Below are positions 52,003 to 63,078 of a stretch of 64,000 bases of DNA, in pieces (position 1 is the stretch's first letter; each line of letters begins with the position of its first letter). Origin of the DNA: Enterobacter asburiae (lineage in GTDB: Bacteria; Pseudomonadota; Gammaproteobacteria; Enterobacterales; Enterobacteriaceae); assembly GCF_007035645.1 (NCBI RefSeq), contig NZ_AP019632.1, forward strand, positions 2,728,001 through 2,792,000, read 5' to 3'. The notes beneath the pieces are model-generated. The model did not search any database. It was not told the DNA's origin and saw only the letters and a program-made list of their open reading frames with translations. The position numbers and the translations under genes are program-made.

Positions 52003-52260
52003 TTATTTGTAGATGACAGCAGTGCCGTGCAGGGTGTTAGGACCGGTCACTGAGGTGATGCGGTAAGATTTTGCACCCATCTCTTGCGCTTTTTGCGCCA
52101 GCTGATCTTCCAGGGAACCCAGGTTAGTACCGGCAGACGCAGAGATTGTCCCGACTTTATGCTGGTCAGCAGGGGTGGATTGCACCTGTACAGCAGCAAA
52201 GCTTGCGAAAGAGAGTGAACTCAGGACAGCGGCAGCGATGAGAGTTTTTACGTTTTTCAT
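52003..52260 (-). CDS. bhsA: multiple stress resistance protein BhsA
   Basis: BhsA (YcfR) is a small outer-membrane or periplasmic protein that affects biofilm formation and copper permeability. The 85 residues comprise a signal peptide (MKNVKTLIAAAVLSSLSFASFA, cleaved after ~22) and a DUF1471 domain (KVGTISASAGTNLGSLEDQLAQKAQE, ITSVTGPNTLHGTAVIYK). Upstream open frame of 14 codons is ignored; ATG 52260 is the family start. It is divergent from comR, its copper-responsive repressor in E. coli. Confidence 0.94.
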   Translation of the reverse strand: MKNVKTLIAAAVLSSLSFASFAAVQVQSTPADQHKVGTISASAGTNLGSLEDQLAQKAQEMGAKSYRITSVTGPNTLHGTAVIYK

Positions 52261-52304
52261 GATGTTTACCTTTAGCAGATGAATTTGGAGGTCGTTAATC
52301 ATTT

Positions 52305-52379
52305 AGTTAACGATCGATAGGTAAATCATAAATGTGATCCAGGTCACGCGTCAACATAATTTTATAACGAGCGTTAACT
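52305..52379. promoter_or_regulatory. bhsA-comR control region with CRP site and inverted repeat
   Basis: TGTGA-TCCAGG-TCACG at 52333-52348 matches the CRP consensus at 9 of 10 positions, 73 bases before bhsA. AGTTAACG (52305-52312) and CGTTAACT (52372-52379) form an 8-bp inverted repeat around it. A TetR-type operator for ComR should lie in this gap; the GTTAAC-containing arms are the best candidate, but their spacing of 59 bases would need two dimers or looping. Confidence 0.5.
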
Positions 52380-52504
52380 TAATTTTAAAATTGTTATTTT
52401 TCATACATATATGATTAATTTATTTTTAAGCATTCAGCACTGGTGGCGGGTTGCGTTTATTTTTATAATGGTCATTCACCAAACCAACAGAGGACCAACG
52501 GCAA

Positions 52505-53140
52505 ATGACAACCGATGTCACGAGTTGTGCGAAGAAAAGCCGTGGCCGACCAAAAGTGTTTGACAGGGATGCAGCGCTTGATAAGGCCATGACTCTCTTC
52601 TGGCAACATGGGTATGAAGCAACCTCGCTTTCCGATCTGGTAGAAGCTACCGGAGCCAAAGCGCCGACGCTGTATGCCGAATTTACCAATAAAGAGGGGC
52701 TGTTCAGGGCTGTGCTGGACAGATACATTTCGCGCTTTGCGGCGAAACACGAAGCCCAGCTGTTCTGCGAAGAGAAAAGCGTTGAACAGGCACTTCGGGA
52801 CTATTTCACCGCCGTCGCGACCTGTTTCACCAGTAAAGAAACGCCTGCGGGCTGCTTTATGATTAACACCTCTGCCACCCTTGCGGCGTCCTCTAAAGAG
52901 ATTGCCAATACGGTGAAATCACGGCATGCCATGCAGGAGGAGACCCTCAGCGCATTTCTGGCTCAGCGCCAGCAGCGCGGTGAAATCCCCGCGCAATGCA
53001 ACCCTCAGCTGCTGGCGCAATACCTGAGCTGTATTTTGCAGGGGATGTCGATCAGCGCCCGCGAAGGGGCCACGCTGGAAAAACTGCAGCATATTAGCGA
53101 AACCACGCTGCGGCTGTGGCCTGAGCTACTGAAAATCTGA
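52505..53140 (+). CDS. comR: TetR-family copper-responsive repressor ComR
   Basis: ComR (YcfQ) represses bhsA and is relieved by copper in E. coli. The 211 residues contain an N-terminal TetR helix-turn-helix (RGRPKVFDRDAALDKAMTLFWQHGYEATSLSDLVEATGAKAPTLYAEF is the typical TetR block, residues ~13-61) and a C-terminal ligand domain with several cysteines (TCFTSKETPAGCFM, AQCN, LSCIL) that might bind metal. It is divergent from bhsA with a 244-base gap. A terminator for the convergent ycfJ follows. Confidence 0.91.
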   Translation: MTTDVTSCAKKSRGRPKVFDRDAALDKAMTLFWQHGYEATSLSDLVEATGAKAPTLYAEFTNKEGLFRAVLDRYISRFAAKHEAQLFCEEKSVEQALRDYFTAVATCFTSKETPAGCFMINTSATLAASSKEIANTVKSRHAMQEETLSAFLAQRQQRGEIPAQCNPQLLAQYLSCILQGMSISAREGATLEKLQHISETTLRLWPELLKI

Positions 53141-53142
53141 AG

Positions 53143-53180
53143 CAAAAAAAAAGCTCCTCAGCCTGAGCGCATGAGGAGCT
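53143..53180 (-). terminator. ycfJ terminator
   Basis: Read on the minus strand, AGCTCCTCA and TGAGGAGCT (53152-53180) form a 9-bp stem followed by a long T-run. It ends ycfJ and may also stop comR. Confidence 0.8.
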
Positions 53181-53200
53181 AAATTCAGAGAACATCTTTT

Positions 53201-53740
53201 TTACACTTTGTTATTCAGAACCAGCTGGCCGTTTCCATCCAGTGGAATTTGCGTGCCCGGGTCTTTATCCATGCGGATTTTGCCCTGCTGATCGCCAATT
53301 TTGTAGGTCACGTCATAGCCCAGCATTTTTTCCGACTTGTCATAGACGGTTTTGCAGCGTTGCTGAGTCGTGGTGTAGGTATCATTATCCTGCATCGCGC
53401 CCTGCACCTGGTTACCGGCATAGCCGCCACCCAGCGCGCCGACCACGGTCGCCACGTCTTTACCCCGGCCGCCGCCAAACTGGTGACCAATAACGCCACC
53501 CGCTACTGCACCCAGAACAGAACCGGCAATGCGGTTTTCATCCTGCACCGGACGACGGTGCGTCACGGAGACGTTACGGCACTCCTGACGAGGTGTTTTT
53601 ACGGTTTCTTTAATCGGTGTAGCAGAAACCACCTGTGCATACTGCGGGCCGCGATCTAATACGTTGAGACTGGCAACGGCAGCCACACCTAACGCAGCCG
53701 CGACGCCAATCCCTATACCCGCCAACATTGATTTATTCAC
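53201..53740 (-). CDS. ycfJ: YcfJ, glycine-zipper envelope protein
   Basis: A 179-residue envelope protein of the glycine zipper 2TM family. The N-terminus (MNKSMLAGIGIGVAAALGVAAVASL) is a signal anchor. A glycine zipper follows at about 90-120 (IAGSVLGAVAGGVIGHQFGGGRGKDVATVVGALGGGYAGNQ). The start is GTG at 53740 with GGAGGA seven bases before it, which gives the same length as E. coli YcfJ; the 20 open codons upstream are disregarded. Function unknown; overexpression phenotypes in relatives concern biofilm. Confidence 0.91.
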   Translation of the reverse strand: MNKSMLAGIGIGVAAALGVAAVASLNVLDRGPQYAQVVSATPIKETVKTPRQECRNVSVTHRRPVQDENRIAGSVLGAVAGGVIGHQFGGGRGKDVATVVGALGGGYAGNQVQGAMQDNDTYTTTQQRCKTVYDKSEKMLGYDVTYKIGDQQGKIRMDKDPGTQIPLDGNGQLVLNNKV

Positions 53741-53895
53741 GGGACTTCCTCCTTTGTTGCTATTGGTAACAATTTTGCAATGGAGGCACGGCTTCGCCAA
53801 TAAGATAAAGGATCAAAAAAGGGGCGTTGAGAGGGGATATATTGTATTTAGGAGAACTCTTAAGCAGTCAAACTGTGATCTACAGCATGAAATGC

Positions 53896-53927
53896 TAAAA
53901 ACTCCCTCCGGAGGGCCCGGAGGGAGT
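53896..53927 (-). terminator. ndh terminator
   Basis: Minus-strand ACTCCCTCCGG-GCCCT-CCGGAGGGAGT followed by TTTTT, just after the ndh stop. Confidence 0.85.
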
Positions 53928-53933
53928 GAAAGA

Positions 53934-55238
53934 TTAGTGCAGCTTCAGACGCGGACGGATCACGCGGTTGATTCTGCCCACCAGCATCATCAGCCCGGTT
54001 TTGAAGTAGCCGTGCAGCGCAATCTGGTGCATGCGGTACAGGGAGATATACACGAAGCGGGCAATGCGCCCTTCTACCATCATTGAGCCGCGCATCAGGT
54101 TGCCCATCAGGCTGCCGACGGTAGAGAAGTTTGACAGTGACACCAGTGAACCGTGGTCTTTGTAGACATAGGCTTTCATTGGCTTGCCTTTGTACTGCGC
54201 CAGAATATTGTGCAGCACCAGGCTTGCCATCTGGTGAGCGGCCTGCGCGCGCGGCGGCACGAATCCACCTTCAGGACGCGCGCAGGAGGCACAGTCACCG
54301 ATGGCAAAGATTTCAGGATCGCGCGTGGTTTGCAGCGTTGGCTCGGTTACCAGCTGGTTAATGCGGTTGGTTTCCAGACCGCCGATCTCTTTCATAAAGT
54401 CAGGCGCTTTGATACCAGCCGCCCAGACCATCAGATCCGCTTTGATATACTCGCCGTCTTTGGTGTGCAGGCCGCCTTCGTCGGCGCTGGTCACCATGGT
54501 CTGCGTCAGCACCCGCACGCCCAGTTTGGTGAGCTCATTGTGCGCCGCACCGGAAATACGCGGAGGCAGCGCAGGCAGGATACGTTCACCGGCTTCAACC
54601 AGCGTGACGTTCAGCGCTTCGTTAGTTAACCCTTTGTAACCGTAGCTGTGCAGCTGTTTCACCGCATTGTGCAGCTCCGCTGACAGCTCAACGCCCGTCG
54701 CGCCGCCGCCGACAATAGCGATATTCACCTTACCGTTCGCACCCATATTGCTGGTGTACTTCAGGAACAGGTTCAGCATTTCCTGATGGAAACGACGCGC
54801 CTGGTGCGGGTTATCGAGGAAGATACAGTGCTCTTTCACGCCCGGCGTGTTGAAGTCGTTGGAGGTACTGCCCAGCGCCATGACCAGCGTGTCGTACGGC
54901 AGTTTACGCTCGGGAACCAGCAGCTCCCCTTTTTCATCGCGCAGCTCTGCCAGGGTGATGGTTTTGCTTTCACGGTTGATGTCCACCACCGAGCCCAGCT
55001 GGAACTGGAAATGATGGTTGCGCGCGTGCGCCAGATAGCTGAGCGCGTCCACGCCCTCATCCAGAGAACCGGTCGCCACTTCGTGCAGCAGCGGTTTCCA
55101 CAGGTGGCTGTGGTTACGATCCACCAGCGTAATTTTGGCTTTTTTACCGCGACCCAGCTTCTTGCCCAGCTGTGTAGCCAGCTCCAGCCCGCCAGCACCA
55201 CCGCCTACAATCACTATCTTTTTCAATGGCGTAGTCAA
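53934..55238 (-). CDS. ndh: NADH:ubiquinone oxidoreductase II
   Basis: Ndh is the non-proton-pumping, membrane-associated NADH dehydrogenase of aerobic respiration. The 434 residues show the FAD-binding motif [18 protein letters not shown], the NADH-binding [17 protein letters not shown] (about 170-190), AIGDCASC and a C-terminal amphipathic, basic membrane-binding part ([15 protein letters not shown]). GGAGGT lies before the ATG. A perfect FNR site 136 bases upstream fits the known anaerobic repression of ndh. Confidence 0.97.
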   Translation of the reverse strand: MTTPLKKIVIVGGGAGGLELATQLGKKLGRGKKAKITLVDRNHSHLWKPLLHEVATGSLDEGVDALSYLAHARNHHFQFQLGSVVDINRESKTITLAELRDEKGELLVPERKLPYDTLVMALGSTSNDFNTPGVKEHCIFLDNPHQARRFHQEMLNLFLKYTSNMGANGKVNIAIVGGGATGVELSAELHNAVKQLHSYGYKGLTNEALNVTLVEAGERILPALPPRISGAAHNELTKLGVRVLTQTMVTSADEGGLHTKDGEYIKADLMVWAAGIKAPDFMKEIGGLETNRINQLVTEPTLQTTRDPEIFAIGDCASCARPEGGFVPPRAQAAHQMASLVLHNILAQYKGKPMKAYVYKDHGSLVSLSNFSTVGSLMGNLMRGSMMVEGRIARFVYISLYRMHQIALHGYFKTGLMMLVGRINRVIRPRLKLH

Positions 55239-55373
55239 CGTGACCTCCTCAAATTATTAACCAATTGTTAATTAAAAGTTATAAAAATAACCCTTAATTA
55301 ACAACAGGTTACAGCACTGAAACCATTCAGGTGCATTGAGAATACCACGTCAGGCGCATTGGTCATACCAAAA

Positions 55374-55387
55374 TTGATATGCATCAA
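55374..55387. promoter_or_regulatory. FNR site upstream of ndh
   Basis: TTGATATGCATCAA is a perfect match to TTGAT-N4-ATCAA. It lies 136-149 bases before ndh, in the ndh-ycfP gap. In E. coli FNR represses ndh anaerobically from upstream sites. Confidence 0.75.
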
Positions 55388-55426
55388 GTTTTGATGGCTT
55401 AAAAGTAGACAATTCTGGTCAAAAAG

Positions 55427-55457
55427 AAAGCCCGGTGCGCTTTCGCGGCCGGGCTTT
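55427..55457 (-). terminator. ycfP terminator
   Basis: Minus-strand AAAGCCCGG and CCGGGCTTT enclose a 13-base loop and are followed by a T-rich tract, 20 bases after the ycfP stop. Confidence 0.75.
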
Positions 55458-55476
55458 GATGCTTGCGGGTAATTGA

Positions 55477-56019
55477 TTAACCCAGCGTTTTAAACGCTTT
55501 GATACGCTGCAGATGCGGAGAGATGTTTTTGAACTTGTGGGTCTGTTCTTCGTCCCAGACGATCTCATAGTAATGATGCAGGAGCTCTGCTGCCCGATGG
55601 CTGTTGAGCGCTTCATCATTACGAGAAAGGATCACCAGACAACGGTCGCGGTTTTTCTCACGGAAGTTGCTCACGCACTTGGTCGCAATATCGACATACT
55701 CTTCCGGACGGTCAATTTTGCCTTCCATGTTCTCGTTCGGGAACAGGTTAGGATTGAACACCACCTGGCGAATGTCGCACAGGAAGCCAATCCGCTCCGC
55801 CCAGTAGCCGCCCAGCCCTACGCCGCAAATCAACGGGCGATCGTCGACGTTGAGCTGCAACATCTTGTCCACCTCTTTGAGCAGATGCTGCATATCATGC
55901 TTCGGATGACGCGTGCTGTAGCTGATCAACCGTACATCCGGATCGATAAACTGCAGCTGCAGCACCTTCTCATGATTGCCAGGACTGTTTGAGTCAAAAC
56001 CGTGTAAATAGATGATCAT
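55477..56019 (-). CDS. ycfP: YcfP, esterase-like protein (UPF0227)
   Basis: A 180-residue cytoplasmic protein with an alpha/beta-hydrolase-like fold, matching E. coli Ycf[18 protein letters not shown] and [17 protein letters not shown] show the oxyanion and nucleophile-elbow regions. The elbow reads GVGLGG, with glycine-leucine where an active esterase has serine, so catalysis through a serine is unlikely. Function unknown. It follows nagZ on the same strand (34 bases) in the thiK-nagZ-ycfP run. Confidence 0.9.
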   Translation of the reverse strand: MIIYLHGFDSNSPGNHEKVLQLQFIDPDVRLISYSTRHPKHDMQHLLKEVDKMLQLNVDDRPLICGVGLGGYWAERIGFLCDIRQVVFNPNLFPNENMEGKIDRPEEYVDIATKCVSNFREKNRDRCLVILSRNDEALNSHRAAELLHHYYEIVWDEEQTHKFKNISPHLQRIKAFKTLG

Positions 56020-56053
56020 CGTCTTCTCACCACGCTACGCCTTCCGGGAGGGT

Positions 56054-57895
<1,842 letters not shown>

Positions 57896-57915
<20 letters not shown>

Positions 57916-58543
57916 CTTTACCTGACCAGATAATTTCGCCTGTCTGAACCAGCATCAGCTGCATCTGCAGGGCTGGGGTATTCACGTTACCGGTGGCATT
58001 AGAGTAAAGCACATACTGCGCGCCAACGTTACGTGCAATGCCGATCGCCTTGCTGCGGGTACCGAGGCTATCCTGCGGCGACAGGCCCAGCTGCTGTTTG
58101 GCGACGGCGAGCTGCTGAGCCGAGACCAGCGTAAACTTGCCGTTGTTAGCCAGAGCATTACGCAGGGTTTCCGTGGCTTCACCCGCGTTCAGCGAACCGT
58201 TGGTACGGTTGTTCACGCTGTCGACCAGCAATACGCTGCCCGCCGTCACGCCCTGCGCCTGCAGCATTTTGCCTACCATCGGCTGCATCGCCCCGTTCCA
58301 GTCGTAATGGCGCACGCGCGGCGTGGGCTGTGACGTCTGGTCCGGATGTTCAATCGGACCTGGCTGCGCCGGAATAGACGGTACAGACGGCACGGTTGGC
58401 TGCTGCTGCGTTGGCGGTGTCGGCTGTTCAGTACCCGGTTTAGCCTCTTCCACAGGCGCAGGCTGTTCAGTTCGGGTCACACACCCTGCAAGAAACAGAG
58501 CGAAAGCTGTCACGAGCGCATAGCGGCTCAAATTTTTAATCAA
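57896..58543 (-). CDS. lpoB: LpoB, lipoprotein activator of PBP1b
   Basis: LpoB is an outer-membrane lipoprotein that stimulates penicillin-binding protein 1b from across the periplasm. The 215 residues have a lipoprotein signal peptide with lipobox LAGC (cysteine ~21), a long proline- and glutamine-rich unstructured linker (~25-80, with runs such as [20 protein letters not shown]), and the globular domain that docks on PBP1b ([15 protein letters not shown] onward). Residue after the cysteine is valine, consistent with outer-membrane sorting. ycfL lies upstream (10 bases) and thiK overlaps downstream. Confidence 0.95.
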
Positions 58544-58553
58544 GGTTCACCCC

Positions 58554-58928
58554 TCAGAGATAAAGATAAAGTCTCACCTTATGCGCACCCAGATAGTTGG
58601 CGCTGCCATAGAGCGTTACCGACGACCTGGCCGGAATGGTGACGCTGCGCGGCGCCTCCAGCGGATGCATTTCAAGACCTCTTACGTCATACCAGAAAAA
58701 ACGGTAGTGGACCGTCACCGGTTCATGTCTTTCATTAAAGAGCGTAGAGGAGGCAGATGAGTTGATTTCACTGATGGTCAACGCGGGCTGTTGCGCCGTG
58801 ATGCCCGCGGCAAGCACGGAAGATTCCATGACCAGCGTCTGTTCATCATTCACGGGGATCGCCGGACGCGAGCTGCACCCCACAATCATCATCGCCATTA
58901 CCAGCGCTGCAATACGCCCTTTCAGCAT
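58554..58928 (-). CDS. ycfL: YcfL, DUF1425 lipoprotein
   Basis: A 124-residue predicted outer-membrane lipoprotein. The signal peptide MLKGRIAALVMAMMIVGC ends with the lipobox IVGC (cysteine ~18). The conserved body IPVNDEQTLVMESSVLAAGI, VTVHYRFFWYDVRGLEMHP, SANYLGAHKVRLYLYL matches E. coli YcfL. The frame is open 29 codons upstream into hinT; ATG 58928 is chosen for the signal peptide. Function unknown; it is embedded with lpoB and hinT. Confidence 0.9.
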   Translation of the reverse strand: MLKGRIAALVMAMMIVGCSSRPAIPVNDEQTLVMESSVLAAGITAQQPALTISEINSSASSTLFNERHEPVTVHYRFFWYDVRGLEMHPLEAPRSVTIPARSSVTLYGSANYLGAHKVRLYLYL

Positions 58929-58929
58929 G

Positions 58930-59289
58930 TCAAAGACCTTTATGTGCCAGCATCGGCCCCAGAGGACGTCCACCCAGCAGATGCATATGAATATGATAAA
59001 CTTCCTGGCCACCATGGCGGTTGCAGTTCATGATCAGACGGTAACCGTCTTCTGCAATTCCTTCCTGTTCAGCGATTTTGGCAGCCACCGTCAGCATACG
59101 ACCTAACGCCACTTCATGCTCGGTTTTTACGTCGTTTACAGTCGGAATCAGAATATTGGGAATGATAAGGATGTGCGTCGGGGCCTGAGGGGAAATGTCC
59201 CGGAAAGCCGTCACCAGTTCATCCTGATAGACGATATCCGACGGGATTTCGCGGCGGATAATTTTACTGAAAATCGTTTCTTCAGCCAT
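58930..59289 (-). CDS. hinT: purine nucleoside phosphoramidase HinT
   Basis: HinT is a cytoplasmic HIT-family hydrolase of aminoacyl-adenylates and nucleoside phosphoramidates. The 119 residues contain the histidine triad [14 protein letters not shown] near the C-terminus, and [19 protein letters not shown] at the start. It heads hinT-ycfL-lpoB-thiK-nagZ-ycfP, spaced by very short gaps or overlaps. In E. coli fhuE stands between ptsG and hinT; here only 247 bases separate the genes and no fhuE remnant is seen. Confidence 0.95.
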   Translation of the reverse strand: MAEETIFSKIIRREIPSDIVYQDELVTAFRDISPQAPTHILIIPNILIPTVNDVKTEHEVALGRMLTVAAKIAEQEGIAEDGYRLIMNCNRHGGQEVYHIHMHLLGGRPLGPMLAHKGL

Positions 59290-59491
59290 GACCTTTTCCT
59301 TTTTTGTTTAATCTGGCGCAATGCGTCCGCTGTAAACACACTCCCGGGATCGGTGTGTGACACAATCCAAGAGTATGAGCGAGTTTCTCCTGTCCTTTCA
59401 ACCTCCTCCCTCGATTTCTTTCCTGAATGTTCATCAGCTGACTGAAGAGTGACCGCTCTCGCGTCTCAGTGGCGTTTTTTAAGACACAAAT

Positions 59492-59516
59492 AAAAAAGGC
59501 AGCCATTCGGCTGCCT
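59492..59516 (-). terminator. ptsG terminator
   Basis: Minus-strand AAGGCAGCC-GAAT-GGCTGCCTT followed by TTTT, 20 bases after the ptsG stop. Confidence 0.85.
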
Positions 59517-59536
59517 TAGTCTCCCCAGGTCACAAC

Positions 59537-60970
59537 TTAGTTGCTGCGGATGTACTCATCCATTTCGGTTTTCAGGTTATCGGATTTGGTACCGAAGATT
59601 GCCTGTACACCAGAACCTGCAACAACTACGCCCGCTGCGCCCAGTTTTTTCAGACCCGGCTGGTCTACTTTCGCCACGTCGGCAACGCTCACACGCAGAC
59701 GAGTGATGCACGCGTCCAGGTTAGTGATGTTCTCTTTACCGCCGAACGCTGCGACCAGTGCCGGAGCCATTTCGCTGGTAGCGCCAGCTTTGCTGTCTTC
59801 TGTCGCATCTTCACGACCCGGAGTTTTCAGGTCCAGTGCTTTAATCAGCACGCGGAAGATGGTGTAGTAAACAACGGCATAGCACGCACCCACGATTGGG
59901 AACAGCCACAGTTTGCTGCTGTTACCGGACAGAACGATGAAGTCGATCAGACCGTGAGAGAAGGACGTACCGTCACGCATACCCAGCAGGATACAGATTG
60001 GGAACGCCAGGCCCGCCAGAATCGCGTGGATAACGTACAGGATCGGCGCAACGAACATGAAGGAGAACTCGATCGGCTCGGTGATACCGGTCAGGAACGA
60101 GGTCAGCGCTGCGGAGATCATGATACCGCCCACTTTTGCACGGTTCTCTGGCTTAGCAGAGTGCCAGATAGCAATCGCAGCTGCTGGCAGACCGTACATT
60201 TTGAACAGGAAGCCACCAGACAGTTTACCTGCAGTTGGGTCGCCCGCCATGTAACGTGGGATATCGCCGTGGAATACCTGACCTGCTGCGTTGGTGAATT
60301 CACCAATCTGCATCTGGAATGGAACGTTCCAGATGTGGTGCAGACCGAATGGCACCAGGCAACGCTCGATGAAGCCGTAGATACCAAACGCCACAACCGG
60401 GTTCTGGTAAGCAGCCCACTGAGAGAAGGTCTGGATAGCAGAGCCGATTGGTGGCCAGATGAAGGACAGGATCACGCCAGTGAAAATCGCTGCCAGACCA
60501 GAGATGATCGGAACGAAACGCTTGCCCGCGAAGAAGCCCAGATACTCAGGCAGCTTGATGCGATAGAAGCGGTTAAACATATACGCTGCAATCGCACCGG
60601 AGATGATACCGCCCAGAACACCGGTGTCCGCCAGGTGTTTCGCGGCGATCTCTTCTGCCGGTAAATGCAGAACCAGCGGCGCAACCACAGCCATGGTTTT
60701 CACCATGATGCCGTAGGCAACCACTGCAGCCAGCGCAGAAACGCCGTCGTTATTGGTGAAGCCCAGAGCCACACCGATCGCGAAGATCAGTGGCATGTTA
60801 GCAAAGACAGAACCGCCTGCTTCGGCCATCACGTGGGACACTACGGCTGGCAGCCAGCTGAAGTTAGCAGAACCGACACCCAGCAGGATACCTGCGATAG
60901 GCAGTACGGATACTGGCAGCATCAGCGATTTACCGACCTTTTGCAGGTTAGCAAATGCATTCTTAAACAT
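59537..60970 (-). CDS. ptsG: glucose-specific PTS enzyme IIBC
   Basis: PtsG imports and phosphorylates glucose with Crr (IIA). The 477 residues consist of the membrane IIC domain (1-~390) and the cytoplasmic IIB domain (~400-477), with phosphorylated cysteine in [13 protein letters not shown] (about 421). [15 protein letters not shown] is the IIC sugar-binding signature. It equals E. coli PtsG in length. The 5' leader keeps the E. coli sequence around the ribosome site, and regulatory sites for Mlc and CRP lie upstream. Confidence 0.98.
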   Translation of the reverse strand: MFKNAFANLQKVGKSLMLPVSVLPIAGILLGVGSANFSWLPAVVSHVMAEAGGSVFANMPLIFAIGVALGFTNNDGVSALAAVVAYGIMVKTMAVVAPLVLHLPAEEIAAKHLADTGVLGGIISGAIAAYMFNRFYRIKLPEYLGFFAGKRFVPIISGLAAIFTGVILSFIWPPIGSAIQTFSQWAAYQNPVVAFGIYGFIERCLVPFGLHHIWNVPFQMQIGEFTNAAGQVFHGDIPRYMAGDPTAGKLSGGFLFKMYGLPAAAIAIWHSAKPENRAKVGGIMISAALTSFLTGITEPIEFSFMFVAPILYVIHAILAGLAFPICILLGMRDGTSFSHGLIDFIVLSGNSSKLWLFPIVGACYAVVYYTIFRVLIKALDLKTPGREDATEDSKAGATSEMAPALVAAFGGKENITNLDACITRLRVSVADVAKVDQPGLKKLGAAGVVVAGSGVQAIFGTKSDNLKTEMDEYIRSN

Positions 60971-61010
60971 AATTGAGAGTGCTCCTGAGTATTTGTGCTT
61001 TTTTTTACGC
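60971..61010 (-). promoter_or_regulatory. ptsG leader with SgrS pairing region
   Basis: The mRNA leader just before the start codon reads ACTCAGGAGCACTCTC next to the ATG, the same as in E. coli, where it pairs with the sRNA SgrS under glucose-phosphate stress. The ribosome site AGGAG is within the paired part. That SgrS is encoded elsewhere in this genome is assumed. Confidence 0.65.
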
Positions 61011-61067
61011 TTTCACGCATTGGCCCGGGGGGAGTACCGTGCCGTGGACAGGACATCTAAGCGCCCT

Positions 61068-61123
61068 TTATTTATTACACAGAGTAAAATAATTCCCTCT
61101 GAGTTTGTTTGACGGCTATCACG
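61068..61123 (-). promoter_or_regulatory. ptsG promoter region: Mlc-type operator and CRP-like site
   Basis: A near-palindrome TTATTTATTAC-N3-AGTAAAATAA (61068-61092) matches the Mlc operator at the E. coli ptsG promoter. TTTGA-CGGCTA-TCACG (61108-61123) matches the CRP consensus at 8 of 10 positions. The remainder of the 298-base gap to tatD holds one hairpin, CACCGCC/GGCGGTG (61197-61218), of unknown use. Confidence 0.55.
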
Positions 61124-61268
61124 TTTCAGCTTAAGGCGGTCGAAAAACTTTCAGTTATTTACAAAAAGCATGTCCGGATGTGTCTAAATACACACTCACC
61201 GCCCCAAATGAGGCGGTGAACTTTACTCGCTTTACTTATTAATTACGAGCCTAAAAAAAACAGGTGTA

Positions 61269-62063
61269 TCAAACAGATTGCAGGCGGGCGGGGTCGATAT
61301 GGAACAGCGTGGAGAAGTTTTCCGTCGTCACGCGGGCCAGCTCATCGATGCTGACGCCCTTCAGTACGGCCATGTACTCAGCCACGTCTCTCGTCATAGC
61401 GGGCTGGTTCTCTTTACCGCGATGCGGTACCGGTGCCAGGTAAGGAGAATCCGTCTCCACCAGAATGCGATCGAGCGGAACATAACGCGCAGCATCACGC
61501 AGCTGCTCAGCGTTACGGAACGTCACGATCCCCGAAAACGAGATATAAAACCCCAAATCAAGCAGCTTCCCCGCCGTTTCTCTGTCTTCTGTGAAACAGT
61601 GTAGTACGCCACCGCAATCCGTCACGTTTTCTTCCCGGAGGATAGCCAGGGTATCCGCGCGCGCATCGCGGGTGTGGACGATAACCGGCTTATTCAGTTC
61701 CCGGCCAATGCGAATATGGTTGCGAAAGGACTCCTGCTGGCGCGGTTTGGTTTCCGGCGTGTAAAAATAGTCCAGACCGGTCTCGCCCATCGCTACCACG
61801 CCCTCTTCTGCTGCCAGTCGGCGCAGATCCTCAACGTCGTAGGCCTCGTCCTGATTCAGCGGGTGCACGCCGCAGGAGAACACCACGTTATCGCGAACGC
61901 CCACCAGCTCACGCATGGAGCGGTAGCCCGGCAGCGTCGTCGCCACCGCAAGACAGAATTTCACATCGCGGGCAGCGGCTTTTGCCAGCACGTCATCCAC
62001 GTTTTTATGCAGGGATTGATAATCCAGGCCATCAAGATGGCAGTGTGAGTCGACTAAAAACAT
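61269..62063 (-). CDS. ycfH: TatD-family metal-dependent hydrolase YcfH
   Basis: A 264-residue cytoplasmic metallohydrolase of the TatD DNase family, matching E. coli YcfH. The metal ligands are in the N-terminal DSHCHLDG, MGETGLDYF (glutamate), VIVHTRDAR and VLHCFTED (histidines), and LVETDSPYLAP (aspartate). Family members act as 3'-5' exonucleases or D-aminoacyl hydrolases; the substrate of YcfH is not established. It follows holB after 10 bases in the mltG-tmk-holB-ycfH run. Confidence 0.92.
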   Translation of the reverse strand: MFLVDSHCHLDGLDYQSLHKNVDDVLAKAAARDVKFCLAVATTLPGYRSMRELVGVRDNVVFSCGVHPLNQDEAYDVEDLRRLAAEEGVVAMGETGLDYFYTPETKPRQQESFRNHIRIGRELNKPVIVHTRDARADTLAILREENVTDCGGVLHCFTEDRETAGKLLDLGFYISFSGIVTFRNAEQLRDAARYVPLDRILVETDSPYLAPVPHRGKENQPAMTRDVAEYMAVLKGVSIDELARVTTENFSTLFHIDPARLQSV

Positions 62064-62073
62064 AATGTCTCTC

Positions 62074-63078
62074 TCAGAGATGGAAAACTGGCGGTGTGAC
62101 GCCGGGTTGCAGGTAATGTTCGATACGCAGTAACTGGTCGGTCAGTAAAAGCTCGCGATTAAGACCCGTTACGGTTAAAAGCTGTTCACGGCTCTGGCAG
62201 ATGTCATGGAGCATCGCGTGAAGAACCGTCCCTGAGAGCCGGTTCGCCAGCGTATTCACCAGCGGCAACGCGTCCGGGTTAGTCAGAAGCGTTGCACCTT
62301 GCTGGATTTTGAGCGCATCCAGCAGTAGGGAGGCCAGCCAGTGCAGACGATCAACGGCCCGATCGCTGTTAAGCGCAGGCAGTAAACTTAGCCAGTCCTG
62401 ACTGTTCAGTGAGACATCCAGGGCCCGGCAGAGCGTTTCTCGCTCTGACCAGACGTCAGGCTGCAGTAGTGCCAGCGCCGCCGCGGGCGCGCCGCTGCTC
62501 AGGCGCAAGGCGGACAGCGCGCTTTCAGGTGACGTTGTCACCTCTCGTTCAAGCCAGCTCAGCGCCCACGATTCCTGAGGTACTGCAAGGTGATGAAGAC
62601 GACAACGGCTGCGCAACGTCGCCAGTAATCGTCCCGGGTCACGACATGAGAGGAAAAACCACGTTTTAACCGGCGGCTCTTCCAGGGTTTTAAGCAGGGC
62701 GTTAGCCGCCGCCTCGGTAAGCAGCGTGGCGTCTTTAAGCCAGACCACTTTAGCGCCGCCCAGTCGCGCGTGTTCATACAATTTTTCACTGACTTCACGC
62801 ACGGCATCGATACCGAGCGCGCTTTTACCCTTCTCAGGCTCAAGGGTGTAGTAGTCAGGATGCGTCCCCGCCTGCATGAGCTGGCAGCCACGGCATTTAC
62901 CACAGCTCTTGTGCCCTTCCGGCTGCTGACACATCAGAAAACGGGTGATGGCATAAATCAACGCATCATCACCCATTCCTGGCAACGCCTGAATCAGTAA
63001 CGCATGATGCCCCCGACCCGCCTGATAGCTGCCGATCAGCTGTTCAAAGTGTGGGCGCAACCATGGATACCATTTCAT
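62074..63078 (-). CDS. holB: DNA polymerase III subunit delta'
   Basis: HolB is the delta' stator of the clamp loader. The 334 residues include the AAA+ fold with degenerate P-loop [15 protein letters not shown], the zinc module with CGKCRGC and the earlier cysteine [10 protein letters not shown] (about 50-65), [10 protein letters not shown], and the SRC motif in [11 protein letters not shown]. The frame is open 29 codons upstream; ATG 63078 overlaps the tmk stop by four bases (ATGA), which fixes the start. Confidence 0.96.
   Translation of the reverse strand: MKWYPWLRPHFEQLIGSYQAGRGHHALLIQALPGMGDDALIYAITRFLMCQQPEGHKSCGKCRGCQLMQAGTHPDYYTLEPEKGKSALGIDAVREVSEKLYEHARLGGAKVVWLKDATLLTEAAANALLKTLEEPPVKTWFFLSCRDPGRLLATLRSRCRLHHLAVPQESWALSWLEREVTTSPESALSALRLSSGAPAAALALLQPDVWSERETLCRALDVSLNSQDWLSLLPALNSDRAVDRLHWLASLLLDALKIQQGATLLTNPDALPLVNTLANRLSGTVLHAMLHDICQSREQLLTVTGLNRELLLTDQLLRIEHYLQPGVTPPVFHL

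Noticed and set aside
61197..61218. CACCGCC/GGCGGTG hairpin as ptsG or ycfH regulatory element
   Set aside because: A 7-bp stem without T-run or relation to a start codon; not enough to call a terminator or switch.
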